Source: Lacinutrix algicola
Lineage (GTDB): Bacteria; Bacteroidota; Bacteroidia; Flavobacteriales; Flavobacteriaceae
Reading direction: 5' to 3'
DNA: 64,000 nucleotides
NCBI RefSeq assembly: GCF_001418085.1
Contig: NZ_LIQH01000038.1
Coordinates: forward strand, 1-64,000
Part shown: piece by piece, positions 10,440-19,025 of the stretch
How positions within the stretch are numbered: the first letter of the stretch is position 1
Layout: each line of letters starts with the position of its first letter
Position numbers and translations under genes: made by a program
The notes under the pieces: generated by a model
The model's database searches: none
Told to the model about the DNA's origin: nothing
What the model saw: the letters and a program-made list of their open reading frames with translations, nothing else

Positions 10440-10925
10440 CTATTTTAGTTTTATAGGTATCCATACTGTTTCTTCAGAATCTGGACTATTACGTTTTGTT
10501 TTTTCTCCTAAAACATTAAAATGTGGCCTACTATCCAATTGGTATTTCGATTTTGGTAAGTATTCTGTATAAATGTATAACATCATTTGTCCAAAATCTT
10601 TAGCTAATCCTTTATAATTAAAAACAGCATATAATCCACTTTCTAAATCTAAAGTTTTCATTTTTTCGGTGACAGTACTATAATCATTAACTTCTACAGT
10701 TACCCATTTTGTGAATGTGTTTGTAGGCTTAAAATTTTTAAGATATGTTGAGTTGTATATTAATACTTCGTATATATCTGTACCTATAGTATTTTGAACA
10801 TGCTTTTTTAGTGGCATAAACACAGAAAACAGTTGGAATGTTTTATTATCGACCAAAGACATTTCGATAGATTGCCCAACTAGTTTCTTGTTTTCTAGCG
10901 TTACTATTTTAGGTGCTCGGTTCAT
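10440..10925 (-). CDS. GyrI-like effector-binding domain protein
   Basis: A 161-residue stand-alone GyrI/AraC-type small-molecule-binding domain. The opening PKIVTLENKKLVGQSIEMSL, a central F-X-N-Y-K-G-like segment (YAVFNYKG, about residues 101-108) and the terminal beta strand with ETVWIPIKLK fit the family. There is no DNA-binding helix-turn-helix domain, so it is not itself a regulator of the AraC type. Ligand and partner are unknown. It lies 87 bases downstream of trmD on the same strand. Confidence 0.78.
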   Translation of the reverse strand: MNRAPKIVTLENKKLVGQSIEMSLVDNKTFQLFSVFMPLKKHVQNTIGTDIYEVLIYNSTYLKNFKPTNTFTKWVTVEVNDYSTVTEKMKTLDLESGLYAVFNYKGLAKDFGQMMLYIYTEYLPKSKYQLDSRPHFNVLGEKTKRNSPDSEETVWIPIKLK

Positions 10926-11012
10926 TTAAATATTTTAGATGGTTTGTGATACGACGTTGCTAAAATTCAATTCTACTAGACCTACAGGCAATTTTTAGTA
11001 TTCAAACAGGAA

Positions 11013-11690
11013 TTAATCCTCCAATAAATCTGGTCTGCGTTCTTGTGTTCTTTTATAAGCTTCATCTTCTCTCCATTTTTCGATATTAGCAGCATGACCG
11101 CTAAATAAAATCTCAGGAACTTTAAATCCTTTATAATCTCTAGGTTTTGTGTAAATAGGTGGAGCTAATAAACCGTCTTGAAAGCTATCTGTAAGTGCAG
11201 AAGTCTCGTTACCTAAAACACCTGGTATTAATCTAATTACAGCGTCGCATAAAACAGCAGCACCAAGTTCTCCTCCAGATAAAACGTAATCTCCAATAGA
11301 TATTTCTTTAGTAACAAACATATCACGAACACGTTGGTCTACACCTTTATAATGACCGCAAAGTATAATTATGTTTTCTTTTAAAGATAAATGGTTTGCA
11401 ATACCCTGGTTTAGTGTACTTCCATCTGGTGTCATGTATATAACTTCATCATAATCGCGTTCTGCTTTTAAGGCCGAAATACATTTATCGATAGGCTCGC
11501 AAGTCATTACCATGCCTGCACCACCACCAAACTGAGTGTCGTCTATAGACTTATAATTATCTGTAGTGTAATCTCTTAGGTTGTGAAAGTGTACCGAAAC
11601 CAAATTGGCATCTATTGCGCGTTTTAAAATTGAAGCTTCAAAAGGACTTTTAAGTAATTCTGGTAAAACGGTAATTATGTCTATTCTCAT
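11013..11690 (-). CDS. trmD: tRNA (guanine37-N1)-methyltransferase
   Basis: TrmD methylates G37 next to the anticodon and prevents frameshifting. The SPOUT knot motifs are present: [23 protein letters not shown], and [17 protein letters not shown] choose ATG 11690, giving [13 protein letters not shown], the usual TrmD N-terminus and 225 residues. An in-frame ATG at 11714 exists, but the -7 promoter element CAAAGATA (11712-11719) would overlap it. The C-terminus ERRPDLLED is typical. Confidence 0.96.
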   Translation of the reverse strand: MRIDIITVLPELLKSPFEASILKRAIDANLVSVHFHNLRDYTTDNYKSIDDTQFGGGAGMVMTCEPIDKCISALKAERDYDEVIYMTPDGSTLNQGIANHLSLKENIIILCGHYKGVDQRVRDMFVTKEISIGDYVLSGGELGAAVLCDAVIRLIPGVLGNETSALTDSFQDGLLAPPIYTKPRDYKGFKVPEILFSGHAANIEKWREDEAYKRTQERRPDLLED

Positions 11691-12021
11691 TATGCTATAT
11701 ATATAGGAATGCAAAGATATAGGAATTGTTTTTAAGTAGGTTTTAGAATTTAAAATAGTGTTATATAATACAAGCTAATTAATAATGTGTTTTTTCAAAT
11801 TTGAGAAGTCTATAATATGTTATATAAAGGATAAGTATAAATACTTGTTTTTAAAATACCAGTACTTGTACTCTAATAAACTATATAATATAATAAGATA
11901 TTTACAATGTAATTGAGAAGTACGATTCGATTGAGTAGCTGCTATCCTTTTTTATTACAAGGCGAAATCTGAAAAGCCTAGTTTGAATAGAGTAGGAAAA
12001 TAATTTATAAAAATAGAAATT
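11691..12021. other. Intergenic region between trmD and an unknown gene
   Basis: These 331 bases have no supported gene. Beyond the trmD -7 element they contain two short palindromes, AAGTATAAATACTT (11833-11846) and AGTACTTGTACT (11861-11872). A segment GCTGCTATCCTTTTTT at 11939-11954 loosely recalls the GGATGCC side of the structured repeats. Promoter elements for the plus-strand gene at 12022 are not evident. Confidence 0.5.
11712..11719 (-). promoter_or_regulatory. Promoter -7 element of trmD
   Basis: On the minus strand the sequence is TATCTTTG, matching TAnnTTTG. It would start transcription about 17 bases before ATG 11690. No clear TTTG is found 19-20 bases further upstream, so the call rests on the -7 element alone. 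Confidence 0.45.
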
Positions 12022-12570
12022 ATGGAATTACATGTTAATGAACACCAATTAAGAGTAGCTAATTTAATAACTACAAGTGCAGAAGGATGGAAAGTTACTA
12101 CAAAAAAAGGAAGGATATCTGGAGTAGGAGTATCTGTATCTGGCTCTGGAGCTTATGCTAATATGGTTGGAAGTTTTTCTTTCGAATTGAAAAGAATGGA
12201 GAGTTCTAAGACGTACAACAAAATGGTTAAAGAATATAATATTAGCGGTGGAGTTAGTGGTTTTTTTGCTTGGCTTGGGTTTAGATCTAATGCGAGTACT
12301 CACAAAAAAGAGATTCAAGAATCATTTAAAGAGATGGCAAGTTCAGAGAAAGTTAAAGGTAAAGTACATATAAATATGATGGTTTCTGGTCAATACCCTA
12401 ATGTTCAGGTAGATGCCTCTGCTTATATACTTGTTCTTCAACTTACAGACGATCAAGGGAATACAACTTCTGTTTTTTCTAATAATGCTCCTTCAGAAAA
12501 TACAGGTGCACAAGATTCTAGTGGTAATAATCTTCCTGATAAGGATAATAATTCAACAATAGATATTTAA
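12022..12570 (+). CDS. Unrecognised soluble protein
   Basis: I do not recognise this 182-residue protein. It has no signal peptide, no cysteine and no obvious membrane helix. Residues 30-60 are rich in Gly, Ser and Val (ISGVGVSVSGSGAYANMVGS), and a second block near 74-90 contains GGVSGFFAWLGFRSNA. A lysine-rich helical stretch with KKEIQESFKEMASSEKVKG follows, then beta-like strands to about residue 150, and the last 30 residues are a polar, disordered-looking tail. It has its own terminator at 12617-12642 and is probably monocistronic. Its neighbour downstream is an interrupted barrel-like gene. Confidence 0.75.
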   Translation: MELHVNEHQLRVANLITTSAEGWKVTTKKGRISGVGVSVSGSGAYANMVGSFSFELKRMESSKTYNKMVKEYNISGGVSGFFAWLGFRSNASTHKKEIQESFKEMASSEKVKGKVHINMMVSGQYPNVQVDASAYILVLQLTDDQGNTTSVFSNNAPSENTGAQDSSGNNLPDKDNNSTIDI

Positions 12571-12616
12571 TATTTTAAAGTATTTTATATAATATGATTC
12601 TAGAGCTAACTATAAT

Positions 12617-12642
12617 AAAGCCCTTCAAATACGAAGGGCTTT
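12617..12642 (+). terminator. Terminator after the 12022 gene
   Basis: AAAGCCCTTC and GAAGGGCTTT form a 10-bp stem around a 6-base loop, followed by a short T run. It lies 47 bases after the stop codon. Confidence 0.85.
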
Positions 12643-12709
12643 TGTATCAAACATAAATTAATTTTTAGAATTATTGCTAATATGTAATATTAATCTCAAT
12701 CTTATAAAA

Positions 12710-13615
12710 ATGAAATTATCTTATTTTTTAATTTTTGTAACTATTATAACATTGCCATTATTTAGTAAAGCGCAAAATAATATTGAGAGTTTTCATCAAT
12801 ATAACTATTTACCAAATTTTGAATTTAAAATTGAATCTGGTATATCTCAGTTATTAATAAATGGTGATTATAGTTTAAAACTAGATTCTAAAATGAACTC
12901 AAACCTTGACTATTATGAACTTGTTAATTACTCTAAGCATAGAACTATTAAACCTACATTCTTTATAGGTGCTGGTGTTAATTATAATTTTAATAATAGA
13001 TTTTCTTTAGGTATAATTTATAAGAAGAACAATAGACATAAACTTAATGAAACTGGGTCGATAAATTCTATTAAAGTTATAGGTCCAAATACTATATCTA
13101 CAGAAGCTTCTGGTAATTATTTAATGATTTCTGAACTTAATAATTCTACAATCATGGCTAGTGCGACATCAAACTTTTTGATAGCAAATATTAACCGTGC
13201 TAAACTTCTTTTAAGTTTTGGAGTGTCGTTTGGGTATTCCAATATTAAAGCATCTACATATGCTACAAATACTAAATTTAATTTAAGGATGTATTCAGAA
13301 TCATTTTAACCTCAAATTGAGACAATAGGATCAATTTCAAAGCAAGAAATTGAAGAAAAAGATTATTGTTGGTCTGTATCCTTAAGTGTAACGTTAAAAT
13401 TTATTAATGTGCCTAATGTATCTATTGGATACGAATTTAGTAGATTAGGTGAAATTATATTAATAGAAAAGAGTCCTACATCTGTTAATTTAATTCAGTC
13501 ATCATTATTCAACAACGAGCAAAACTCAAATACATTAGAAACGTTATCATTAGATACTACTAATAATAAGCTGAAATTATTTTCTCATAATTTTTCAATC
13601 TCCATTATATTTTAA
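12710..13615 (+). pseudogene. Outer-membrane barrel-like gene interrupted by an in-frame TAA
   Basis: Translation from ATG 12710 gives a signal peptide (MKLSYFLIFVTIITLPLFSKAQ would be residues 1-22, cleaved after KAQ) and alternating hydrophobic strands such as TFFIGAGVNYNF and LLLSFGVSFGYS. The frame stops at TAA 13307-13309, but the same frame then stays open for 101 codons, continuing with SVSLSVTLKF and SIGYEFSRLG to a normal stop at 13613-13615. The end NFSISIIF has the terminal phenylalanine usual in barrels. The whole would be about 300 residues. I interpret this as one gene broken by a nonsense mutation; a sequencing error or stop-codon readthrough are alternatives. Confidence 0.75.
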
Positions 13616-13675
13616 ATCATTAGTTAAAGGTTGAAAGTTGATATTTATTTAAAATAATAAGTTTCATTTTAAAAC

Positions 13676-13710
13676 AAAAAAAATCTGTAACGGAAGTTAC
13701 AGATTTTATA
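13676..13710. terminator. Bidirectional terminator
   Basis: AAAATCTGTAAC and GTTACAGATTTT form a 12-bp stem around a GGAA loop, flanked by A and T runs. It sits between the convergent barrel-like gene and the coiled-coil gene and can serve both strands. Confidence 0.85.
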
Positions 13711-13746
13711 TTTTAAACTTTAATAAGTGTAAAGTTACCTTTTAGA

Positions 13747-14376
13747 CTAATTAGAGTTTTTATGCTTATTTATTTCGTCTTGTAATTGTCTACGTACTTT
13801 TTGCTCACGTTCTAAGGCAATACGTCTGTGCTCTTCAAACTCTTCTTCTGTTTCTGTTAAAGATTTTTTAGCTTCTTTAGTTGTAGCGTTACTGTTTTTA
13901 AATCGATACATAAAGAATAAAGCTAATGCTAATAAACCACCAATAATAGACCACATTAAACCATTATAACCACCTTTACTCATTTGTATTCCAAATAGAG
14001 ACATACTGTCTTTTTCGGTGTTTGTTTGGTCTAATGTACCTTGAGTAGAAGATAAATTTGTTTTTAATTTAGAAATCTCGTCGTTTTGTTTTATTACAAC
14101 TGCCTTTGTATCATTTAGCGTTTTGTGTACTGCTTTTAAAGAATCTAAAGTGTTAGACTTGATTTTTTCTATCCATTGTATTCTAATAACTTCGTAACGC
14201 TGTCCACGTTGGTCTTTCCAACCATTAGATTTTTTTGTTAAATAGTCGAACTGACTTTCTATCGAGCCACCATCTAAAGACAGTTTATCATCTGCATCCT
14301 CAGTTTCGGTTTGCGCTTGAATTTGTATTGAAAAAAAGGCTAATAATAGAAGTAAAGTAACTTTAGTAAAATTCAT
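13747..14376 (-). CDS. Coiled-coil membrane protein of unknown function
   Basis: A 209-residue protein with a cleavable signal peptide (residues 1-21, ending IQAQ), a periplasmic part with IESQFDYLTKKSNGWKDQ, a coiled coil (about 75-125, heptads through KTLNDTKAVVIKQNDEISKLK), one membrane helix (about 139-157, SIIGGLLALALFFMY), and a charged cytoplasmic coiled coil (about 168-205). This layout is known from uncharacterised flavobacterial proteins. I see no enzyme domain. It is a single gene with a terminator shared with the convergent neighbour. Confidence 0.8.
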   Translation of the reverse strand: MNFTKVTLLLLLAFFSIQIQAQTETEDADDKLSLDGGSIESQFDYLTKKSNGWKDQRGQRYEVIRIQWIEKIKSNTLDSLKAVHKTLNDTKAVVIKQNDEISKLKTNLSSTQGTLDQTNTEKDSMSLFGIQMSKGGYNGLMWSIIGGLLALALFFMYRFKNSNATTKEAKKSLTETEEEFEEHRRIALEREQKVRRQLQDEINKHKNSN

Positions 14377-14443
14377 TTTTATAATGTTGATTATTTCCTA
14401 CTGCGAAAGTAGAAAATATTGTTCAGTTTAATTGTATAATACT

Positions 14444-14473
14444 ACAAAAGCCTCACATTTTGTGAAGCTTTTA
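14444..14473 (-). terminator. Terminator downstream of the GAPDH gene
   Basis: Stem AAAAGC-CTCACA / TGTGA-AGCTTTT, with one bulged C, lies 32 bases beyond the GAPDH stop and has a T run on the minus strand. Confidence 0.7.
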
Positions 14474-14504
14474 TATATACGTTTAAAATAGTATGTTTGG
14501 ACTA

Positions 14505-15953
14505 TTAATAATATGTATAACGTCTCACTTTTGCAATATGCTTAGCTAAACGTATAACTTGATGACTATAACCATATTCGTTATCGTACCAAACATATAG
14601 TATTGCATTTTTACCGTCTTTTCTAACAATAGTTGCTTTACTATCGTAAATAGAAGGAGCAGAGCTACCAACAATATCACTAGATACTAGCTCATCGCTC
14701 ATTTCGTATTTAATTTGCTCTACTAAATCACCTTCTAAAGCATATTTTTTTAATGTAGCATTCATACTATCTACACTAGCTTCAGATTCTAGCTCTAAGT
14801 TTAATATTGCTAAAGATCCATTAGGAACAGGAACTCTAATGGCATTAGATGTTAATTTACCTTCAAAACTTGGTAAAGCTTTAGAAACAGCTGCACCTGC
14901 ACCAGTTTCTGTAATTACCATGTTCAATGCTGCAGCACGACCACGTCTGTATTTACTATGGAAGTTATCTACTAAGTTTTGATCGTTAGTATAAGCGTGA
15001 ATAGTCTCTAAGTGACCACTTTTTACTCCAAAAGTATCTTCGACAGCTTTTAAAATAGGAGTAATAGCATTTGTTGTACAAGATGCGGCAGAGAAAATAT
15101 CTATTTCGTCTGGATTGTTTTCTAGGTGGTTTACACCATGTACAATATTAGGAATTCCTTTTCCTGGAGCAGTTAATAAAACTTTATCTGCACCTGGAGA
15201 ATTTTTTAAACGTGTTAAGGCTTCTTTGTCTCTAAATACACCTGTGTTATCAATAATTAAAGCATTATTAATACCATATTTTGTGTAGTCTATATCTTCT
15301 GGTTGATTTGCCGAAATGATACGAACCGTTGTACCATTAATAATTAAAGACTCGTTTTCTAAATCTACAGAAACCGTTCCAGAGAAATCTCCATGAACAG
15401 AATCGTTACGTAATAAAGACGCTCTTTTTTCTAAAACAGTAATATCGTTTTTACCACGCGTTACAATAGCACGTAAACGTAATTGGCTACCTTTTCCTGT
15501 TTTAGTCATTAATTCGCGAGCAACTAAACGACCAATACGTCCAAAACCGTAAAGCACTACATCTTTAGGTGTAATGTCTTCAGATTGTTCTGCACCTTTT
15601 AATTTGTTAGATACAAAAGCAATTGCGTTTGTATGTTTTTGGTCTTCTAAATGAAACTCGTAAGTTAATTTCCCGATGTCTAATTTCGCAGGTGGAAAAT
15701 CTAAGGTTTTAATAGCTTGTGCTATTTCAACAGAATCGAAAATTGAAATTGGCTTTTGTACAAATTCACCTGCATATTCGTGTAGGTTTAAAATCTGACT
15801 CACGTTTCGGTCTATTAATTGGTTTCTAAAAAGCACCAATTCTATAGAGCTATCGTACCAAAGGTCGCTAACAATTTTAATAAATTCTACTGTTGCACGA
15901 CGTCTGTCGGCTTGGTATGCTAATTCGTTTTCGTAGGTTTCTTTAACAGGCAT
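14505..15953 (-). CDS. gap: Glyceraldehyde-3-phosphate dehydrogenase, long form
   Basis: A 482-residue GAPDH, about 140 residues longer than the usual 335. The NAD-binding motif GFGRIGRLVARE begins near residue 135, and the catalytic motif SAASCTTNAITP places the active cysteine at residue 292. The C-terminal WYDNEYGYSHQVIRLA is standard. The extra N-terminal domain (DRRRATVEFIKIVSDLWYDS and following) is seen in a known long subfamily of Bacteroidota and some Proteobacteria. The enzyme acts in glycolysis or gluconeogenesis; the direction and cofactor preference are not readable here. A -7 promoter element lies 59 bases upstream. Confidence 0.95.
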   Translation of the reverse strand: MPVKETYENELAYQADRRRATVEFIKIVSDLWYDSSIELVLFRNQLIDRNVSQILNLHEYAGEFVQKPISIFDSVEIAQAIKTLDFPPAKLDIGKLTYEFHLEDQKHTNAIAFVSNKLKGAEQSEDITPKDVVLYGFGRIGRLVARELMTKTGKGSQLRLRAIVTRGKNDITVLEKRASLLRNDSVHGDFSGTVSVDLENESLIINGTTVRIISANQPEDIDYTKYGINNALIIDNTGVFRDKEALTRLKNSPGADKVLLTAPGKGIPNIVHGVNHLENNPDEIDIFSAASCTTNAITPILKAVEDTFGVKSGHLETIHAYTNDQNLVDNFHSKYRRGRAAALNMVITETGAGAAVSKALPSFEGKLTSNAIRVPVPNGSLAILNLELESEASVDSMNATLKKYALEGDLVEQIKYEMSDELVSSDIVGSSAPSIYDSKATIVRKDGKNAILYVWYDNEYGYSHQVIRLAKHIAKVRRYTYY

Positions 15954-16011
15954 TTGTTTAAGTGTTTAGTGTGTTGTTAAATTACTATCAGTTTAACTGA
16001 TTTTTATTTTG

Positions 16012-16019
16012 CAAAAGTA
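16012..16019 (-). promoter_or_regulatory. Promoter -7 element of the GAPDH gene
   Basis: TACTTTTG on the minus strand, matching TAnnTTTG, lies 59 bases before the start codon. A TTTG is found only 7 bases upstream of it rather than 19, so the -33 element is not clear. Confidence 0.4.
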
Positions 16020-16061
16020 TTGAATTCAAACGTTTTCGTAAAGAAATTTTAATAAAAAAAT

Positions 16062-16095
16062 AAAAGCACTTTAAAATGTACTAAAGTGCTTTTGT
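16062..16095 (-). terminator. Terminator downstream of the DegP gene
   Basis: AAAAGCACTTTA and TAAAGTGCTTTT make a 12-bp stem with an 8-base loop, 25 bases after the protease stop codon, with T-rich sequence on the minus strand. Confidence 0.87.
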
Positions 16096-16117
16096 TTTTT
16101 TTTATATTTAAGTGGTA

Positions 16118-17530
16118 TTATCTTAAACCATACCTAAATGTTTGTCCGCTAGAATTCACTAATTCTATACTTAAAGGCTGATTTAAATCCCTGTTTTTAA
16201 CTATTTCCTGTACGTCTTCAATAGAGTTTACTTTAGTGCCGTTAATATTAGTAATAATATCACCACTCTTAATGCCCTCTCTCGAAAAATGTTGCGCATA
16301 TCCTCCATTTATTTCAGTTATTTTAACACCATTTTTAACATTGTAATTTCTTAAGTCTTTAGGTTTAGCATTTTTTATTAGGCCAACATGTGGTAAAGCA
16401 TACGTATTACTTTTAAGTAAGGTAACTTGAGTTTGTTGTTGTGTACCATTTCTTAAATAATATACAGTTATAACATCGTTAGGTCTTTTTGTATCTAAAT
16501 ATCCACGTAAATCTGAAAGTTTTGTTATTTCAACATTATCGATTTTTTTAATAATATCACCACTTTTAAGATTTGCTTTTTCTGCTCCAGAATCTTCTAT
16601 AACTTCATCTATATAAAAACCTTCTGTTTCATTAAGACTTAATTTTTCAGCATAATAACTATTTAATGAGCCTCCTTGTATACCTAAAATACCATTTTGC
16701 ACATTCCCAAATTCCATAATATCTTGTATTACTTTTTTTGCAATATTGCTTGGTACAGCAAATGAATACCCAATGTAAGATCCAGTTTGCGATGTAATGG
16801 CAGTATTAATACCAATAAGTTCTCCTTTAGTATTTACCAATGCGCCACCTGAATTCCCTGGATTTACGGCAGCATCCGTTTGTATAAAAGATTGATGACT
16901 ATCTCCAGATAAATCTCTCGATTTAGCACTAATAATTCCGGCTGTAACAGTAGAAGTTAAATTAAAAGGATTACCAACAGCTAAAACCCACTCACCAATT
17001 TTTGCAGTATCACTATCTCCAAAGGTTGTGTATGGTAAAGCTTCATCACTTTCAATTTTTAATAATGCGATATCAGTTTTTGGATCTGTACCTATTATAG
17101 TAGCTTCTAAAGTTCTGTTATCATTAAGTGTAACACTAAGTTTTTTAGATGCTGCAATAACATGATTATTAGTAATAATGTAACCGTCAGGCGAAATTAT
17201 AACACCACTTCCTGTTCCTAATTGTTCGCGTTGCTGCAAACGGCCTAACATTAAATCGCGCATCGATGGTTGTGCAGTAGTAATAGTAACACTTTTTACG
17301 TGTACCACAGCGTCTAATGTTTTTTCGGCTGCAGTTGTAAAATCTATACCTTCTATTGCAGCTAAATTTGTATTAGATGCACTGTAGTTTACAGGTTGAA
17401 AAGTAGGCTGAGTTACTTGTTCTGTTTGTACAATTGTTTGTTCTTCTTTTTCAAGAAAGGTTTTGTATGCTCCTAGAGTAATTGCTCCTCCTAAAATAGA
17501 GACTAAAACCAGCGTTGCTATTTTTTTCAT
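16118..17530 (-). CDS. degP: DegP/HtrA-family periplasmic serine protease
   Basis: A 470-residue Do-family protease for periplasmic quality control. An N-terminal signal or anchor helix (about residues 5-22) precedes a trypsin-like domain with the triad His123 (TNNHVIAA), Asp153 (KTDIALLKI) and Ser227 (GNSGGALVN). PDZ1 follows (about 270-365) and PDZ2 (about 380-468, ending RYGLR). All catalytic residues are present. It is divergent from dapF over a 191-base intergenic region and ends in its own terminator. The start at 17530 leaves a normal signal sequence. Confidence 0.95.
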   Translation of the reverse strand: MKKIATLVLVSILGGAITLGAYKTFLEKEEQTIVQTEQVTQPTFQPVNYSASNTNLAAIEGIDFTTAAEKTLDAVVHVKSVTITTAQPSMRDLMLGRLQQREQLGTGSGVIISPDGYIITNNHVIAASKKLSVTLNDNRTLEATIIGTDPKTDIALLKIESDEALPYTTFGDSDTAKIGEWVLAVGNPFNLTSTVTAGIISAKSRDLSGDSHQSFIQTDAAVNPGNSGGALVNTKGELIGINTAITSQTGSYIGYSFAVPSNIAKKVIQDIMEFGNVQNGILGIQGGSLNSYYAEKLSLNETEGFYIDEVIEDSGAEKANLKSGDIIKKIDNVEITKLSDLRGYLDTKRPNDVITVYYLRNGTQQQTQVTLLKSNTYALPHVGLIKNAKPKDLRNYNVKNGVKITEINGGYAQHFSREGIKSGDIITNINGTKVNSIEDVQEIVKNRDLNQPLSIELVNSSGQTFRYGLR

Positions 17531-17694
17531 ATAAATTTGTTTTATTTTTTCCTTGTTTAGGCTAGATTTATACTTAGACTAAAAAGGAAATTCTAGTTAA
17601 GGATTTAAAGTATAACTATAAAATTAAATTTTTTATTGCTTGGTAAAATCAACTTTAACGAGACATTAACAACACAAATAAATTTTCAATACAC

Positions 17695-17702
17695 TATATT
17701 TG
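17695..17702 (+). promoter_or_regulatory. Promoter -7 element of the dapF operon
   Basis: TATATTTG fits TAnnTTTG and lies 19 bases before the dapF ATG, giving a leader of about 15 bases. No good -33 element is visible. Confidence 0.45.
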
Positions 17703-17721
17703 TCGTAGTAAATACTACTTA

Positions 17722-18501
17722 ATGACACATACTTTTTATAAATACCAAGGCACAGGAAACGACTTCGTTTTTATTGATAATAGACAAGAACTTTTTAATA
17801 AGAATAACACCAAGCTAATTGCACATTTATGCGATAGACGTTTTGGAGTAGGAGCAGACGGTTTAATATTATTAGAAAACGATCCAAATGTAGACTTTAA
17901 AATGGTGTATTTTAATGCCGATGGAAACCAAAGTACTATGTGTGGAAATGGTGGGCGTTGTATTGTCGCTTTCGCGGAAATGCTAAACATTATAAATAAA
18001 GAAACAACATTTAATGCTATTGATGGTTTACACGAAGCAACCATTAAAAATGGGTTTGTAAAACTTAAAATGCAAGATGTTAATACTATTGAAGTTTTCG
18101 ATAAGCATACCTTTTTAAATACAGGTTCTCCACATCACGTTGCTTTAGTAGATAATATTAAGGAGTTTAATGTTAAAACTGAAGGCTCAAAAATACGTTA
18201 CGGCGCTCCTTATAATCAAGAAGGTACCAATGTTAATTTTGTAGAACAACTAGATGATAACACATTTGCAGTTAGAACTTACGAAAGAGGAGTAGAAGAT
18301 GAAACTTTATCTTGTGGAACAGGAGTTACAGCAGTAGCCTTAGCAATGCACAAAGTAGGGAAAACAAATACTGAAGAAGTGACTTTAAATGTAGAAGGAG
18401 GAACATTAAAAATTTCTTTTAATAAAGCTGAAAATGGTTATAAAAATATCTGGCTTCAGGGTCCTGCAACTTTAGTTTTTAAAGGTGAAATGTCATGGTA
18501 A
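17722..18501 (+). CDS. dapF: Diaminopimelate epimerase
   Basis: Converts LL- to meso-diaminopimelate for lysine and peptidoglycan synthesis. The two catalytic cysteines are Cys74 (TMCGNGGRC) and Cys198 (ETLSCGTGVTAVA). The start MTHTFYKYQGTGNDFVFIDN is typical and the 259-residue length is normal. It is the first gene of an operon with a GNAT acetyltransferase, mltG and a DUF2279 gene; the next start overlaps its end by 7 bases. The 15-mer TCGCTTTCGCGGAAA lies within it at 17966-17980. Confidence 0.97.
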   Translation: MTHTFYKYQGTGNDFVFIDNRQELFNKNNTKLIAHLCDRRFGVGADGLILLENDPNVDFKMVYFNADGNQSTMCGNGGRCIVAFAEMLNIINKETTFNAIDGLHEATIKNGFVKLKMQDVNTIEVFDKHTFLNTGSPHHVALVDNIKEFNVKTEGSKIRYGAPYNQEGTNVNFVEQLDDNTFAVRTYERGVEDETLSCGTGVTAVALAMHKVGKTNTEEVTLNVEGGTLKISFNKAENGYKNIWLQGPATLVFKGEMSW

Positions 18502-19025
18502 CATTAAAAGGAGAACAAATATATTTACGTGCTTTAGAGCCCGAAGATTTAGAGTTTATTCATACTATTGAAAACGACGAATCTATTTGGGAACTTAGTA
18601 GTACAGTAACACCTTATTCTCGCTTTTTAATTAAAGAATATTTAGAACATTCGCATAAAGACATCTACGAGGTTAAACAGTTACGTTTATTGATTTCAGA
18701 CTATAACAACACTGCTATTGGTTTAATAGATGTGTTCGATTTCGATATTAAAAATCGTAGAGCAGGAATAGGTATTTTAATTTATAATACTAAAAATAGA
18801 GCAAAAGGATATGGTAAAGAAGCATTAGCATTATTATCTAACTATTGTTTTTTACATTTAGATTTGCATCAACTATATTGTAATATCTCTGAAACTAATG
18901 AAGCTAGCATTAAGCTTTTTGAAAATCAAGGTTTCACCAGAATAGGACTAAAAAAAGATTGGAACTTCCAAAACGGAAAATATACTAACGAATACTCATA
19001 CCAACTTATTAATAATGTACATTAA
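18495..19025 (+). CDS. GNAT-family N-acetyltransferase (RimJ/RimL-like)
   Basis: A 176-residue acetyltransferase. The N-terminus GEQIYLRALEPEDLEFIHTIEND and the C-terminal SIKLFENQGFTRIG are typical of the RimJ/RimL-like group, and the acetyl-CoA loop reads NRAKGYGKEALALL. Targets of this group include protein N-termini and small amines; the target here is unknown. It overlaps dapF by 7 bases and mltG by 11 bases, so translation is probably coupled. Confidence 0.9.
   Translation: MVTLKGEQIYLRALEPEDLEFIHTIENDESIWELSSTVTPYSRFLIKEYLEHSHKDIYEVKQLRLLISDYNNTAIGLIDVFDFDIKNRRAGIGILIYNTKNRAKGYGKEALALLSNYCFLHLDLHQLYCNISETNEASIKLFENQGFTRIGLKKDWNFQNGKYTNEYSYQLINNVH

Noticed and set aside
11939-11954. 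Segment GCTGCTATCCTTTTTT as a fourth copy of the structured repeat
   Set aside because: Only one short side resembles the repeat. The paired terminal and hairpin parts are missing, so it may be a remnant or chance.
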